Assembly (NCBI GenBank): GCA_037074615.1
Contig: CM073550.1
Span: 13,038,001-13,102,000, forward strand
Source: Leucaena leucocephala
Taxonomy: Eukaryota; Streptophyta; Magnoliopsida; Fabales; Fabaceae
DNA: 64,000 bases
Direction: 5' to 3'
This document shows positions 49,001 through 58,418 of this stretch, one piece after another. The first letter of the stretch is position 1. The number at the start of each line of letters is the position of its first letter. The notes beneath the pieces are model-generated. The model saw only the letters and a list, made by a program, of their open reading frames with translations. It was not told the DNA's origin and did no database searches. Made by a program: the position numbers and the translations under genes.

Positions 49001-49520
49001 CCGTGAGCCTCCAGGAATTGAGCCCATGTCATTTTGAGTAGACGAGAAACTCAGAGTCTCTTCTTCCAGGTCTCGTCAGTGAGTCGTAACATCCTCAGTA
49101 TTCCTCCAGAGATGTTGCTTCAACTGGTCGAGTTCTTGTCACAGATTCTTCTTCTCTAAATAGTATAAATTCAATGGTATATCGCCCTGTCTCACCGACC
49201 ACAAGCAAGAGCGTAGGTCAAAAATTAGGGAAGCTATTGGTCGCTTTCCATACGCCTCCTTCACAGCATGCCAGATTTCTTTAGTGGAGGGAATGAACAT
49301 AAAACCCCTTCGAACGCTTGGTACCATGGCATTGAGTAGCCACGACGCCACCAGAGAGTTCTCTATTTTCCATTGACGGCGAGTTACAATGTCTTTTGTG
49401 GATGGTAGGCCATCCTGAATGAACTCAAGCCTGTCTCTGCCATCAAGAGCAAATGTCATTGATTGATCCCACTCCAGATATTTGTCAACGGTGAGGCGCT
49501 CTAGGACGATGATGACTGTT
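46009..49520 (-). pseudogene. Degenerate copia gag-pol polyprotein
   Basis: The minus-strand order is gag (49459-49139; WKIENSLVASWLLNAM), then protease region (48816-48631; HNVLHVPNLQHNLLFVS), GAG-pre-integrase and integrase (48582-48007; LGHPNFQYMY, HSDLWGPSRV, LIDDHTRVSWVFLL), reverse transcriptase parts (about 47394-46604; VKYLGKMKYFLVMEVA) and a connection/RNase H end (46629-46009; SHTRPDIAYAVSV, RSSAETEFRAI, LFSDN). Frameshifts and stops separate these blocks, so no full polyprotein is encoded. Confidence 0.9.
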
Positions 49521-49620
49521 GAACCTTCAACGCTGGCGACTTTGGCTGGAAGACAGAGCCCACCGTCAGATATGGTGGAGTCAACTTCGGCGAAGGATGG
49601 TGTCTAGGATCCCGCACCTA

Positions 49621-49632
49621 GCTCTGATATCA
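49621..49632 (-). other. Primer-binding site of copia element
   Basis: On the minus strand tgatatcagagc follows the 5' LTR after three bases. It differs by one base from the usual initiator-Met-tRNA complement of plant copia elements. Confidence 0.85.
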
Positions 49633-50934
49633 TTTTGGATCTTTACTGATAGTGAGCAATAAGAGTGATCAGTAATTCACTTCTATATTTTTTCATCTAT
49701 ATTGATACATATATATACACTGGAACATTCAATCTAAAAGTGTGATATCCGGAGAATAATTGAGCAAATCAAAGAATGCACATAATGATACAATCATAAT
49801 CATAATCCCCCATGATTTCGCCTATACAATCCCAATAATCTCTCAATAAATTCTAATATCTCCTACAATGTGCGCGCGGTTGTTTACAGAAAAATACTAC
49901 CCTTCACCTTTGTCCACGCATAAGGTCTCAACTATAACTTTGGCAAACCCCCTTTATAGTGTGAAGCATTGAATGCCAGTGGACCTGCAACAAAAACATG
50001 CAATTTTTGGACGACAACATTACAAAATAGCAAGCCTATGTTGCACAGCTACAGATACAAGATACCAGTTTTTAAGGGTATGTTTGATTTCATGTTGAAA
50101 ACTACCGATACCATGGTGAATAGATAATGGTATTTAGTTTCTTGTGTATGTTTTGCTAATCTTAGTAGTGTCATGAAGAGGATACAGTAAGTTCTGTTCT
50201 TGAATGATTTCTCACATGAAACATGTTCAAGTTTATAGAACTATTTTTTGAGTGAGCATAGGTTGTTGTAGAAAGAAGAAAAAAGAATACCAGTTTGGTA
50301 GAAGAATCCATTAAAACCAGAACAACCAGGACCTCCCACTAAAGTATAGCAGAAGAGGATCAGTTTCTGGATGCCCAGTGGATTCCACGAACAGATAGTA
50401 CAGTTCTGGCTGCTCCACTCCTATATATCTTCATCATCCCCAAACAACATTTGAGTTATCATCTATACACACACACACACACAAAAGTTGTATAGGAAGG
50501 AACATTGATGAATACCCAGATTCTAGTTTGAATGGGAATTCACCGGAAAATCCAGGAAGAGTCTTGACAATGTGACCACAATATGCAATATTTCTGAACA
50601 GAACCAGAAGAAGAAGAAGAAGCGGTGTGAAAACCTTGCAGGTTGCTGAGTGAAGCTGAACATATGGTGCCATTTTCTTTGTGTAGCTCAAACTGTGAGT
50701 CAAGGTGAAAACGCTTTCATGTTTATAGTTTCATGTGTGCATTTCTTAAATTGCCCTGACATGACATCATTAATTGCTATGTCTTCAACCAATTTTCTTC
50801 GTTTTCTTAAAGGGGCGAGTTTTAGAAATTCTTCAACTCTTTTTTTATGGTTCAAATAAGGAGTGCCACATGCGACCACAACGAGAACAATAGTTAGACA
50901 TACCGAATGTTGGGTTGGAATTTTTTTTTATATA

Positions 50935-51208
50935 CTCTTTCAATATTTAATATAAAAATTATTTAACTAATTTAATTATATTAAAGAAATAAGTTAAGTT
51001 AATTAATATAACATGTTTATTTTTTTTAAAATATCATAATTATCTTCTTTAATTTTCTCACTCTTCGTTTTACTTTATTATTATTGAAGAAGTATCAATA
51101 GGGATAATTTGAGGAAAAAAATGATAAATATAAAAAATATATCTTATGTTTAGGGCTAAAATTAACTTTTCAATTAAGTCATATATTTAGTATTGGAATA
51201 GATAGAAG
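50935..51208. mobile_element. Stowaway-like MITE upstream of SCPL remnant
   Basis: It is 274 bp flanked by TA (50933-50934 and 51209-51210). The left end is ctctttcaatatttaatat and the right end, in complement, cttctatctattccaatact. The interior resembles that of the element at 8910-9161 and the fragment near 29320-29530. Confidence 0.5.
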
Positions 51209-52009
51209 TATGAGTCTAAGCATAAAAAATATTATTTGTTTTTATGAGGCATTTTTTTCTCTAATTTAATTTTTTTGTCATTAAATATTTTAAAATAATG
51301 ATAAATTAATTTTTTTTATATGAATATCTGATTGGGTTATATGAGTATTGTCAGGTTCAATTGAAAATAGTTTTCCTAAAGATATTTTTACATTTATACA
51401 TACTCAAATCGAAAACTTCTTGTTCTTCTACAGTAGAGGTTAATTTTTATTTTTTTAAAAAATATATTCTATTAACTTTAAATGTTTATCAATAACTTTT
51501 TTTTTCTCTAAATATTATCATCACATATCTCATTATCAACTATTTTAAGCTGCCTGCAAATTTTTGAGCGGGTGTTTCTCTTTGCATAGAAAGAGATGAG
51601 TTGGTTACCTGTAGGACTGTTTGGTAAAAGGTGTAGTATAACCCACAGTCAAAATAACTAATTCTTACCTTGGAACCACAGATATTGTCTTCATTTACTT
51701 CTGCAGCTATACAGTGTCTCAAAGATGAGAATAAGGTTGAAGATGACGAAGCAGTGAGTATTTGGATTGACGGTTGGAAGCTACAATCTAGTGATTTGAC
51801 AGTCTCTGAGATAAATATGTAATAGAAGTTGTCTCGGTTTACGTGTCAATAATTTGAGCACATGAGTGAGATGCTCTTATTTAAAACCATCACTATCGTT
51901 ACATACTTTACATAATGTACAGATCGTTGTCTCCATGCAAAATCCAAATGAATGAGGCAAGAAAACCTCTAATTATATACTCCCATTAACATGAGGACTC
52001 AAAAAAACC

Positions 52010-52270
52010 TCTTAGTTCAAATTCAAGTCACTACTGTAAAGTGTCTATATCACTAAATGCATTTTCCCTTAAATACTCCCATTAACATTGGGACTCAAAA
52101 AACCGACAGAAATAAGAGGACATTAAGATTAATTCAATTTACCATATTGTCAGTCAGCAAATTTGATAAATAATTATTATTTAGTATACATTTTTTTTTT
52201 GGTATACTATTTAGTATAAATTTAATTAGTTAAGGTACCTTTAACAAATTTTCTTCTGGCCCAGGTATGT
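52010..52270 (-). repeat. Duplicate of SCPL intron sequence
   Basis: It resembles 43365-43610 (an intron between SCPL exons) in the same orientation, sharing tgtctatatca, aacattgggactcaaaa and cattaagattaattcaattta. No SCPL exon was found beside it, so it is probably the last trace of a second SCPL copy. Confidence 0.55.
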
Positions 52271-54213
52271 TATAAATGCCCAAACTCCAAAAGTAAAATG
52301 ATGCATGATTAGAAAAAAACCGGGTAAATCTTTCAATCAATCCAATAGGTTGCACATAATTTTGGGCCACATCAGGTTACGTGAGTCTCACTAGGTCATT
52401 TCTTCCCCGATTTAGACACTTGTTCAGACCGGCCATGTGGCCGGATCGGCAGTTTTCGAATTAACCCGGCCTATCCAGTGCTATTTTTAATACCTTGGAT
52501 AAAAGCATGTTAGAATCGTGTTTACATGGCAAAAGGTGGTTGAGCCATGTTATAATCATGTTTACATGGCAAAATGGATGAGAATCATGATTGTAGTCTT
52601 TTGATAGAGCAGATTTTTTCTTTCTTAAATCGTTCATGGAAAGTTTAAATATACTTCATTTAACAAAGATTTAATCAGATAATAGATCTATTGACCAAAC
52701 AAACATTATCAAAATTATCATTCTTGAGAATATGGCCCCATTGATTAGAGGTATTAGTGGTTAAAGAGAATATGGGAATTGTTTCCCCCCATAATTTAAT
52801 TACTTATAATTTGGGTATATCCTTCGCCTATATAAAAAAAATAAAAAATGCAAATCACTGACCATATAGCCTAATGATATGAAAATTATCTTGAAAAAAA
52901 AACACTGTTCATGATTGAGCTAAATGAGAGCCATCCCTAATGCGGCAGAGCACTAGCAATGGCGACAAAAGGTGAAAATAATTTTCTAAAATATCATCTT
53001 CTCATTCTTTTAGTAAATAATAATACTCTTATGGTTTTTAGTGTAAAACCAATTATTTAATTTTTTATTTTTTAAAATTTTATTTTGATATACACCAGAG
53101 TATCCTCACCCAATCAATGAAAGATTAATCTTCCGTGTCCTGCAAAAGTCCAATTACAAAGGGGACTTTCTCAAGTACGTTAGCTCTATTTCCATCTTCC
53201 CATATCAAATCTAGGAGCAATAGTTAAAGGACACACACCCTCTTCCATCTATATCAAGGCGCATTGGTATTTTTTTTTTTAAATTACTATATTAATACTC
53301 ATATGACAATAATCAACTAAAATATAAAAATAAAAAATAAAAAATAATTATAATATTTTAAAAAAATAGTAAAAAAACTTTAAAAATAATAAATATTAAA
53401 ATAAAACTTTATATTGTTAATACCATATCTATTATTATTATTAACAGACCTAATTTATAATTTATAATTTTTCATAATCTTTTTATATTATTTTTTTATT
53501 TTAAAAAATATATCATATTAATAATTTCTTTAAATTAGTTAAATATCTCTTTTTACTAAAAAGATTAGATGAGTAATTGTAATTGTGTTACAACTAGCCT
53601 ATTCGTTCTTGCTCAATTGAAGACTTTTCAAATACCCAATACCACATAATACCAGAAGGATTTCAGCATCTCCATCTTTCGGTCTTTCCATACATAGGAA
53701 TCCATTAGCAACTCGACAACCCCCCCAACCTGACCTAATATAACGTACGAAATTCAAATATCCTGGAGAGCACATATTCTCACATAAGCGAAAATCATCT
53801 CACATAAGCGAAAATCATCTCCCATCTATCATCAACCATAAAGGCCATACAAAACATAGTCCACATAACAACCTTTCTCCTCATAACACTAAAACTTGTA
53901 CAAACCTTGCCTTTTACCTATTGCATGCAGGCTCATTGGATATATTGTTTCACGTCAAGTTAACAAGATTATGGGGCATTATGTTGTTCTTAAGGCCTTG
54001 AATGGAACAAAACGTACGACAAAGCACAAATAATAAATGGAAAGCCCGTGTTAAGAAGAACTAACTCGGACATGCATTGTTGTAGAGAGAAATATCTAAC
54101 AATACAACAGGAGGTCAAAATGTTCTAATGATCATTAATACGTGCTCATATAAGTCATTACTTACTAACCAAACTAGTATATAATAGGTGCCTGTTCATG
54201 CTTTCCAACATCT

Positions 54214-57200
54214 TTAAACGAACATCATCAATTCTGGTCTGCTGTATACATTGTTCTGCTCGTCTTCCAGGATAGGGTAGGCGGCTACAAGAGCATCCTG
54301 TGCTCCGATGTAAAGCGAGTTGTAGATCTTCCAATACACTTCCCTAACCTTACGCGCCGGGTGAAACAGTCCTTGGAGACAGTAGTTAAGTACAATGGCA
54401 GCACCCAAAGCTACCCTCATTCCTTCAATGGCTTCCATTACAGCGTTTATGACATGAGGAGAGGTCTCAAATATGTTTGGCCAGACATAGTTCAACAAAT
54501 GGATCAGAGCATCCTCACAACCCAGACCAGCCACACCCAAAGCCATGTGCTTCACGGCAGAAGCAGCAGTCTGCCTGTGAACCAAATCCCTGTCCATGAG
54601 GGCATCCTCAAGTAATGGAGTCACAGCATAAATGTAGTCTTTTCCCATTTCGCCAATGTACTCAAACAGGAAAGAAAGGGATTTCAGGACACCATTTTGC
54701 ACGTTCAGCTCTGGCACGCGATACTCATTCATCAAAGCTGGCAGAACTGTAAAAGGCGAACAGGTTTCAGCGACTATGGCAATAGCAACAGTCGTGCAAA
54801 CACGATTTTGCCTCTCCTGCACCTTGAGGTTATTTAATAGAGTGGCCAAGACATCTTGTGGCCCAATGGCTTTGGCAATATATCCAAAAGTGTTAACTGT
54901 AGCACGACGGATTCCCTTCTTGTGTGCCTTGAGCATCTCAAGAAGCTCAAAGCAGATTCTCATCCACTCTCTTGCAGGCACAAACTCAGCACCACGATCA
55001 GCAATCCTACCCACAAGATCAATGCAGTTCTCCTGGACCTTCTCATGCCTGTTCTTCAAAATTGGGGTTAACCGGGGTAGCAGATCCTTGATAGGTGGAG
55101 TCATCTTTGTCATACCAATAACGTTGACAATGGACTTGAGTGCTCCAAGAATTGAACCTAAAACTTCAGGATACTCCTCTCCCAGATACTCGTACAATAC
55201 AACACCAAGATGACCCATCAATTGTTCTTCTTGGCACTGCTTCATTACCACTGCAATTCTTGAAATAAGATCTGCTGCTTGCTGCCTCACCTTTGCACTC
55301 TTGTTATTTAACCGCCACTTGATGGTACCACAAATCTGAGGAAGATAAGGTTTCACCCTCTGCCCAAGAGCATTCACAACTGCACCAAATCCGTTAAGCA
55401 TCACATTAGCGTCATCACTGGTTTGCTCTTGGAATGCATACAGAATACCGTCAATCAGTAGCTCTTCCAACCGAGCATCTATATCAGATGCACCCAGGTT
55501 GGTAACCACCTTCTCAATGGTTTCCATCACCATTCGCCTGTAAGGTTCACTCTCATCTTTAAGGTCCTCAACAATTCTCCCAACTATATCAGCAACACCA
55601 ACTTTGTTGGCAATCTCTACAGTTGTATCTACAAGTTGCCTATAGTTTCTTCTATCCAAAGCCATCCTCCTAACCCAGAAATTTCTGAAAAACTCTGGCA
55701 GAATATCATTCCTAATATAATCAGCCTCCACACCCTCAGTGCTAACACACTGCTTCACAACTTTCAAAACAATTTTCTTCATTTCTTCATCAGGTGACTG
55801 GAACTCACGAATCAGAATCAGCATGACTTCCTTGGTATAGTAACTAGCATACAGAGCTTCCATCAAAGGAATAATAAAACCAATGGCCTTAAGAAATGCA
55901 GCCAACACCTTTCCACGGTGTTGTCTTATACCCTTCCACAGCGGCTTCAATACAGAGTCAAAACTTTCAATTCCATAAGGAGCAGCAGCCTCAGCTAGAG
56001 CAGCAAGTGACAATGCAGTAATTGTTCTCACCTTCTGATTCTCATCATTCAGTCCATGCTCTATAATTTCCACAAGAGATCTCAGATGAGGCAATACAGC
56101 ACAACCAATCAAGATGGCAATCTGTTGAACAATCTTAATCCCTGTATGCCGGGCTTGCCATGATTTCTTACTCTGACACACAGCCTTCAAGAAGGGCAAG
56201 AGTGCAGGGATACCAAGAGCAGAGGCAACAACACTGAAAGCTCTAGCAGTAGTGTTCCTAACATATTCATCAATATTGTCAATGTCAGGACGCATTGCTG
56301 CAATCATTGTGGCCAAGCCAGCTGCTTTACTCAGATTGGATATAATCTCCCTACCCTCCACACGTGCATAGTAGTCTTCATCAATCAACAGAGGTTCAAT
56401 AACAACAAGAATCTTATGGACATAAGGGCGAACCAGTTCATCCAATTTATACAGAACTCTGTCAATAACCTTAACCAAAAGATGCCTCTCTTGATCCTCA
56501 AGAGTAGGTTGCATGAGCAATGGTAGGATCCTGTTAAACAATGGCCCTGCTCCAAACTCACGAGCTTTGTCTGTAAGCTGTCTTAGTGCAGTTTTCCTTT
56601 GTGGTGGCGTTCCATTCTTAACTTTAAGCAGAAGCTTCATAATCTTCCGCTCCTTTTGTTCTTCTGGTGACAATTCCTCTTCATTTTCTTCATTCAACAA
56701 TGCCCCAAAGTATTGGTAATCTTCAGGTTTCATGAATGGCAAGCCACCAGGTGCTTCCTTTGGAACATCAAACTGTTGACCACGGTTCTCCTCTGGTATT
56801 TGATAAAGAGGAGTCCCCAGTGGAGTTGGTGTAGCAAGAAGCTTCCTTGCAGGAGTTCTAATAGGAACATATGAAGCTGGAGGCTCCAATATCTTATACC
56901 CTTCTTGGGGAAACATGGCATCAAGTTCCTCGTCTGTTAATGGACGATTCCTCTCTTCAATATCCCTCTCCCATCTCAACAAATTATATTGCTCTGGTGT
57001 AACGGCACCCCGCAAATTGATAGCCCCGGGAGTTGGAGTAGCTAACTCAACACCTCCAACAGGAGTTACACCAGGTGTATAAGCAGCGGCAGGTGTGGCA
57101 CCTGGCAGCGGTGTTGCACTACCCATAGTAGCAGGCGTCTCATCCCATCTTGATCTCTGCCTCTTAGGAGTTGGCGTAGCCATGCCAGAGAGTTTTGGGG

Positions 57201-58005
57201 TGGCATCCCATGTCATACCAGCAGGGGTTGCACCGGGGGTAGCACCACCGGTCGGAGTTGCATCAGAATCAACCATTCTTCCAGGAGTAGGAGTTTCATC
57301 CCATCTATTCCTCCTTCCTGGAGTCGCATCCGTCATTCTCCCTGGGGTTGGAGTTGCATCCCATCTACCAGGTGTGGTATCAGGCATATCCCAGTCTGAA
57401 GTCTTCGCCTTCTTCGCTGCCCCATCATCCTGAGACTGGTCCCATCTATTTCTTCTCTTTGGAGCTGCCGCAGCATCAGACTCCTTACCTTTCTCTGGAG
57501 CAGCCTTAGCTTCCTCCTCCTCCTTCTTCTTCTTTGCAATAGCCCTCAAAGTCTCCTCTTTCTCCCTCTTCAACGCCTCCTCCCTCATCACATCCGCATA
57601 CGTCCTCACAGACGAGTCAGGTGTCTTTTCGCCAGCAGCAAAAGGATCATGCCGCTCCGGCGATATAATCCGATTCAACCTCCTCTGCCTGTAATCATCT
57701 TCTCGATCAATAATCCTCTGCGGCTTCCTAAACCCAACATCTGCATCCGCATCACCAACTCCAGGCATATCCTTCATCAAAGATTTTGGGGCAGTATAAG
57801 ACGCCAATTTCCGAGCAACCTCGTTGTCCATAGCATCGAGATTCTCATCATCCTCGTTCGCGGGAATAGATGTGAGATAGGAATCTTTGTCGCCACCGCC
57901 ATAGAGATCCGTATCGAAGGTAACCGACGTGAGAGACGCCAATTGCTGCTCCATCTTCTTCCGCTCTTCCTGCGTCTTCGCAATCTCTGGGTCCAACGAC
58001 GCCAT
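54214..58005 (-). CDS. SF3B1: Splicing factor 3B subunit 1 (SF3b155)
   Basis: One uninterrupted reading frame of 1263 residues starts at MASLDPEIAKTQEER (ATG at 58005; the frame is open slightly further upstream but without ATG). SF3B1 is the scaffold of SF3b in U2 snRNP and clamps the branch-point helix. The N-terminal third is disordered, with TPGR/TPTP repeats and several RWD ligand motifs (RNRWDQ, GRWDAT, RNRWDE, RSRWDE, about residues 190-290) that bind UHM domains. The segment EQYNLLRWERDIEERNRPLT (about 335-355) matches the SF3B6/p14-binding region. The rest is HEAT repeats. The human K700 hotspot environment is conserved (NDENQKVRTI, about 650-660). The C-terminus YSRPELMMFV is plant-like. 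The coding region is intronless; a 5'-UTR intron is likely (58067-58186). Confidence 0.98.
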   Translation of the reverse strand: MASLDPEIAKTQEERKKMEQQLASLTSVTFDTDLYGGGDKDSYLTSIPANEDDENLDAMDNEVARKLASYTAPKSLMKDMPGVGDADADVGFRKPQRIIDREDDYRQRRLNRIISPERHDPFAAGEKTPDSSVRTYADVMREEALKREKEETLRAIAKKKKEEEEAKAAPEKGKESDAAAAPKRRNRWDQSQDDGAAKKAKTSDWDMPDTTPGRWDATPTPGRMTDATPGRRNRWDETPTPGRMVDSDATPTGGATPGATPAGMTWDATPKLSGMATPTPKRQRSRWDETPATMGSATPLPGATPAAAYTPGVTPVGGVELATPTPGAINLRGAVTPEQYNLLRWERDIEERNRPLTDEELDAMFPQEGYKILEPPASYVPIRTPARKLLATPTPLGTPLYQIPEENRGQQFDVPKEAPGGLPFMKPEDYQYFGALLNEENEEELSPEEQKERKIMKLLLKVKNGTPPQRKTALRQLTDKAREFGAGPLFNRILPLLMQPTLEDQERHLLVKVIDRVLYKLDELVRPYVHKILVVIEPLLIDEDYYARVEGREIISNLSKAAGLATMIAAMRPDIDNIDEYVRNTTARAFSVVASALGIPALLPFLKAVCQSKKSWQARHTGIKIVQQIAILIGCAVLPHLRSLVEIIEHGLNDENQKVRTITALSLAALAEAAAPYGIESFDSVLKPLWKGIRQHRGKVLAAFLKAIGFIIPLMEALYASYYTKEVMLILIREFQSPDEEMKKIVLKVVKQCVSTEGVEADYIRNDILPEFFRNFWVRRMALDRRNYRQLVDTTVEIANKVGVADIVGRIVEDLKDESEPYRRMVMETIEKVVTNLGASDIDARLEELLIDGILYAFQEQTSDDANVMLNGFGAVVNALGQRVKPYLPQICGTIKWRLNNKSAKVRQQAADLISRIAVVMKQCQEEQLMGHLGVVLYEYLGEEYPEVLGSILGALKSIVNVIGMTKMTPPIKDLLPRLTPILKNRHEKVQENCIDLVGRIADRGAEFVPAREWMRICFELLEMLKAHKKGIRRATVNTFGYIAKAIGPQDVLATLLNNLKVQERQNRVCTTVAIAIVAETCSPFTVLPALMNEYRVPELNVQNGVLKSLSFLFEYIGEMGKDYIYAVTPLLEDALMDRDLVHRQTAASAVKHMALGVAGLGCEDALIHLLNYVWPNIFETSPHVINAVMEAIEGMRVALGAAIVLNYCLQGLFHPARKVREVYWKIYNSLYIGAQDALVAAYPILEDEQNNVYSRPELMMFV

Positions 58006-58066
58006 TGCTGATACCTTCAAAACGAAACTATCTCACTAAGCTGGTAGTGATCCAAAACCCTAGCTC

Positions 58067-58186
58067 CTGAAAAACACACCAAAAGTTAGAATTCTAGTTC
58101 GCAACAACCAAAAATTAGATGTTAATATATATTAACATACGAAGAAGCTAAAAGTAGGAAATGTGAAAATTGAGAAGATGCCTCAC
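58067..58186 (-). other. SF3B1: Probable 5'-UTR intron of SF3B1
   Basis: On the minus strand, donor gacg|gtgagg and acceptor tttttcag|gagctagg bracket 120 bp just upstream of the coding exon, a common layout for plant housekeeping genes. No transcript evidence is available here. Confidence 0.6.
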
Positions 58187-58204
58187 CGTCACCGATATAC
58201 GATT

Positions 58205-58360
58205 TTGTAGGGTTTAATCCTCTGTTATATATTTCTGAAATGTTTAGGATGAAATGGAAGCAGAAACTCGGAGTGCAAAATATAATAGATTTACGGATTG
58301 AGTCGGCAAACCCTATATCGGGCCGGGTTGAATACTTAAAATGGATCGGGGCTAATTGGG
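58205..58360 (-). promoter_or_regulatory. SF3B1: SF3B1 promoter/leader motifs
   Basis: The minus strand carries a telo-box (aaaccctac near 58208-58216) and an agccc-type site II element (complement of tgggct near 58358). Both are typical of growth-related housekeeping promoters in plants. Assignment is by motif only. Confidence 0.45.
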
Positions 58361-58418
58361 CTGGTGCACCAAGACTTTGACCGAGATTGACAATGGAAAA
58401 CGGTATAACTTCCCCCAC

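Larger units (their letters stand above)
45569..49867 (-). mobile_element. Ty1/copia LTR retrotransposon in SCPL intron 3
   Basis: LTRs lie at 45569-45797 (3', element sense) and 49636-49867 (5'), about 230 bp each. Both start tggatctttactga on the plus strand and end ctccta(c/t)a, and they differ by roughly twenty changes, so the insertion is not recent. A primer-binding site complementary to initiator Met-tRNA (tgatatcagagc on the minus strand, 49621-49632) follows the 5' LTR. A purine tract (aagggggag) precedes the 3' LTR. The intron without it would be about 80 bp; each LTR ends about 40 bp from an SCPL exon. A clean target-site duplication was not found. Confidence 0.93.
42917..50673 (-). 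pseudogene. Serine carboxypeptidase-like (SCPL) pseudogene, interrupted by copia element
   Basis: Ten minus-strand exon blocks are recognisable. They are 50516-50673 (signal peptide, then LPGFSGEFPFKLESG), 50291-50428, 49908-49984, 45406-45528 (DAPVGTGLSYA), 44955-45056 (SDSYSGIVVP), about 44540-44590 and 44379-44455 (CKGQFYIVDPSN), about 43860-43990, 43659-43730 (YVLSYAWANNETVKEALHI), 43161-43286 and 42917-43030 (GDHDLVVPHLATEQW; LWFVDGQVAG). Defects include an extra base just before GGPGCSG in exon 2, TAG in exon 3, TAG in exon 4, further stops, Gly to Ser before the catalytic DSYSG, and loss of the last exon with the catalytic His. Members of this family are vacuolar or secreted peptidases or acyltransferases. 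This copy is dead. Confidence 0.9.
50674..54213. other. Spacer between SCPL remnant and SF3B1
   Basis: It holds an AT-rich MITE (50935-51208). A block at 52010-52270 resembles an SCPL intron (43365-43610). A direct repeat of about 20 bp lies near 53778-53820 (cacataagcgaaaatcatct twice), probably within or just past the SF3B1 3' region. A minus frame at 51540-51722 is not recognised. I see no complete gene. Confidence 0.5.

Noticed and set aside
45560..49872. Target-site duplication for the SCPL-intron copia element
   Set aside because: Flanks (gtgtat on the left, atgtg on the right) do not match as a 5-bp repeat; the left side is a GT microsatellite that may have changed.
51540..51722. Minus-strand frame upstream of SCPL as a gene or exon
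   Set aside because: No recognisable family, no SCPL-like motif, no supporting neighbouring exon.
54656..55213. 185-codon plus-strand open frame opposite SF3B1
   Set aside because: It is the antisense shadow of a conserved, highly coding region; no recognisable protein and no promoter or splice context.
57095..57433. 112-codon plus-strand frame rich in Gly/Val
   Set aside because: Antisense of the SF3B1 TP-repeat region; the composition simply reflects TPGR codons read backwards.
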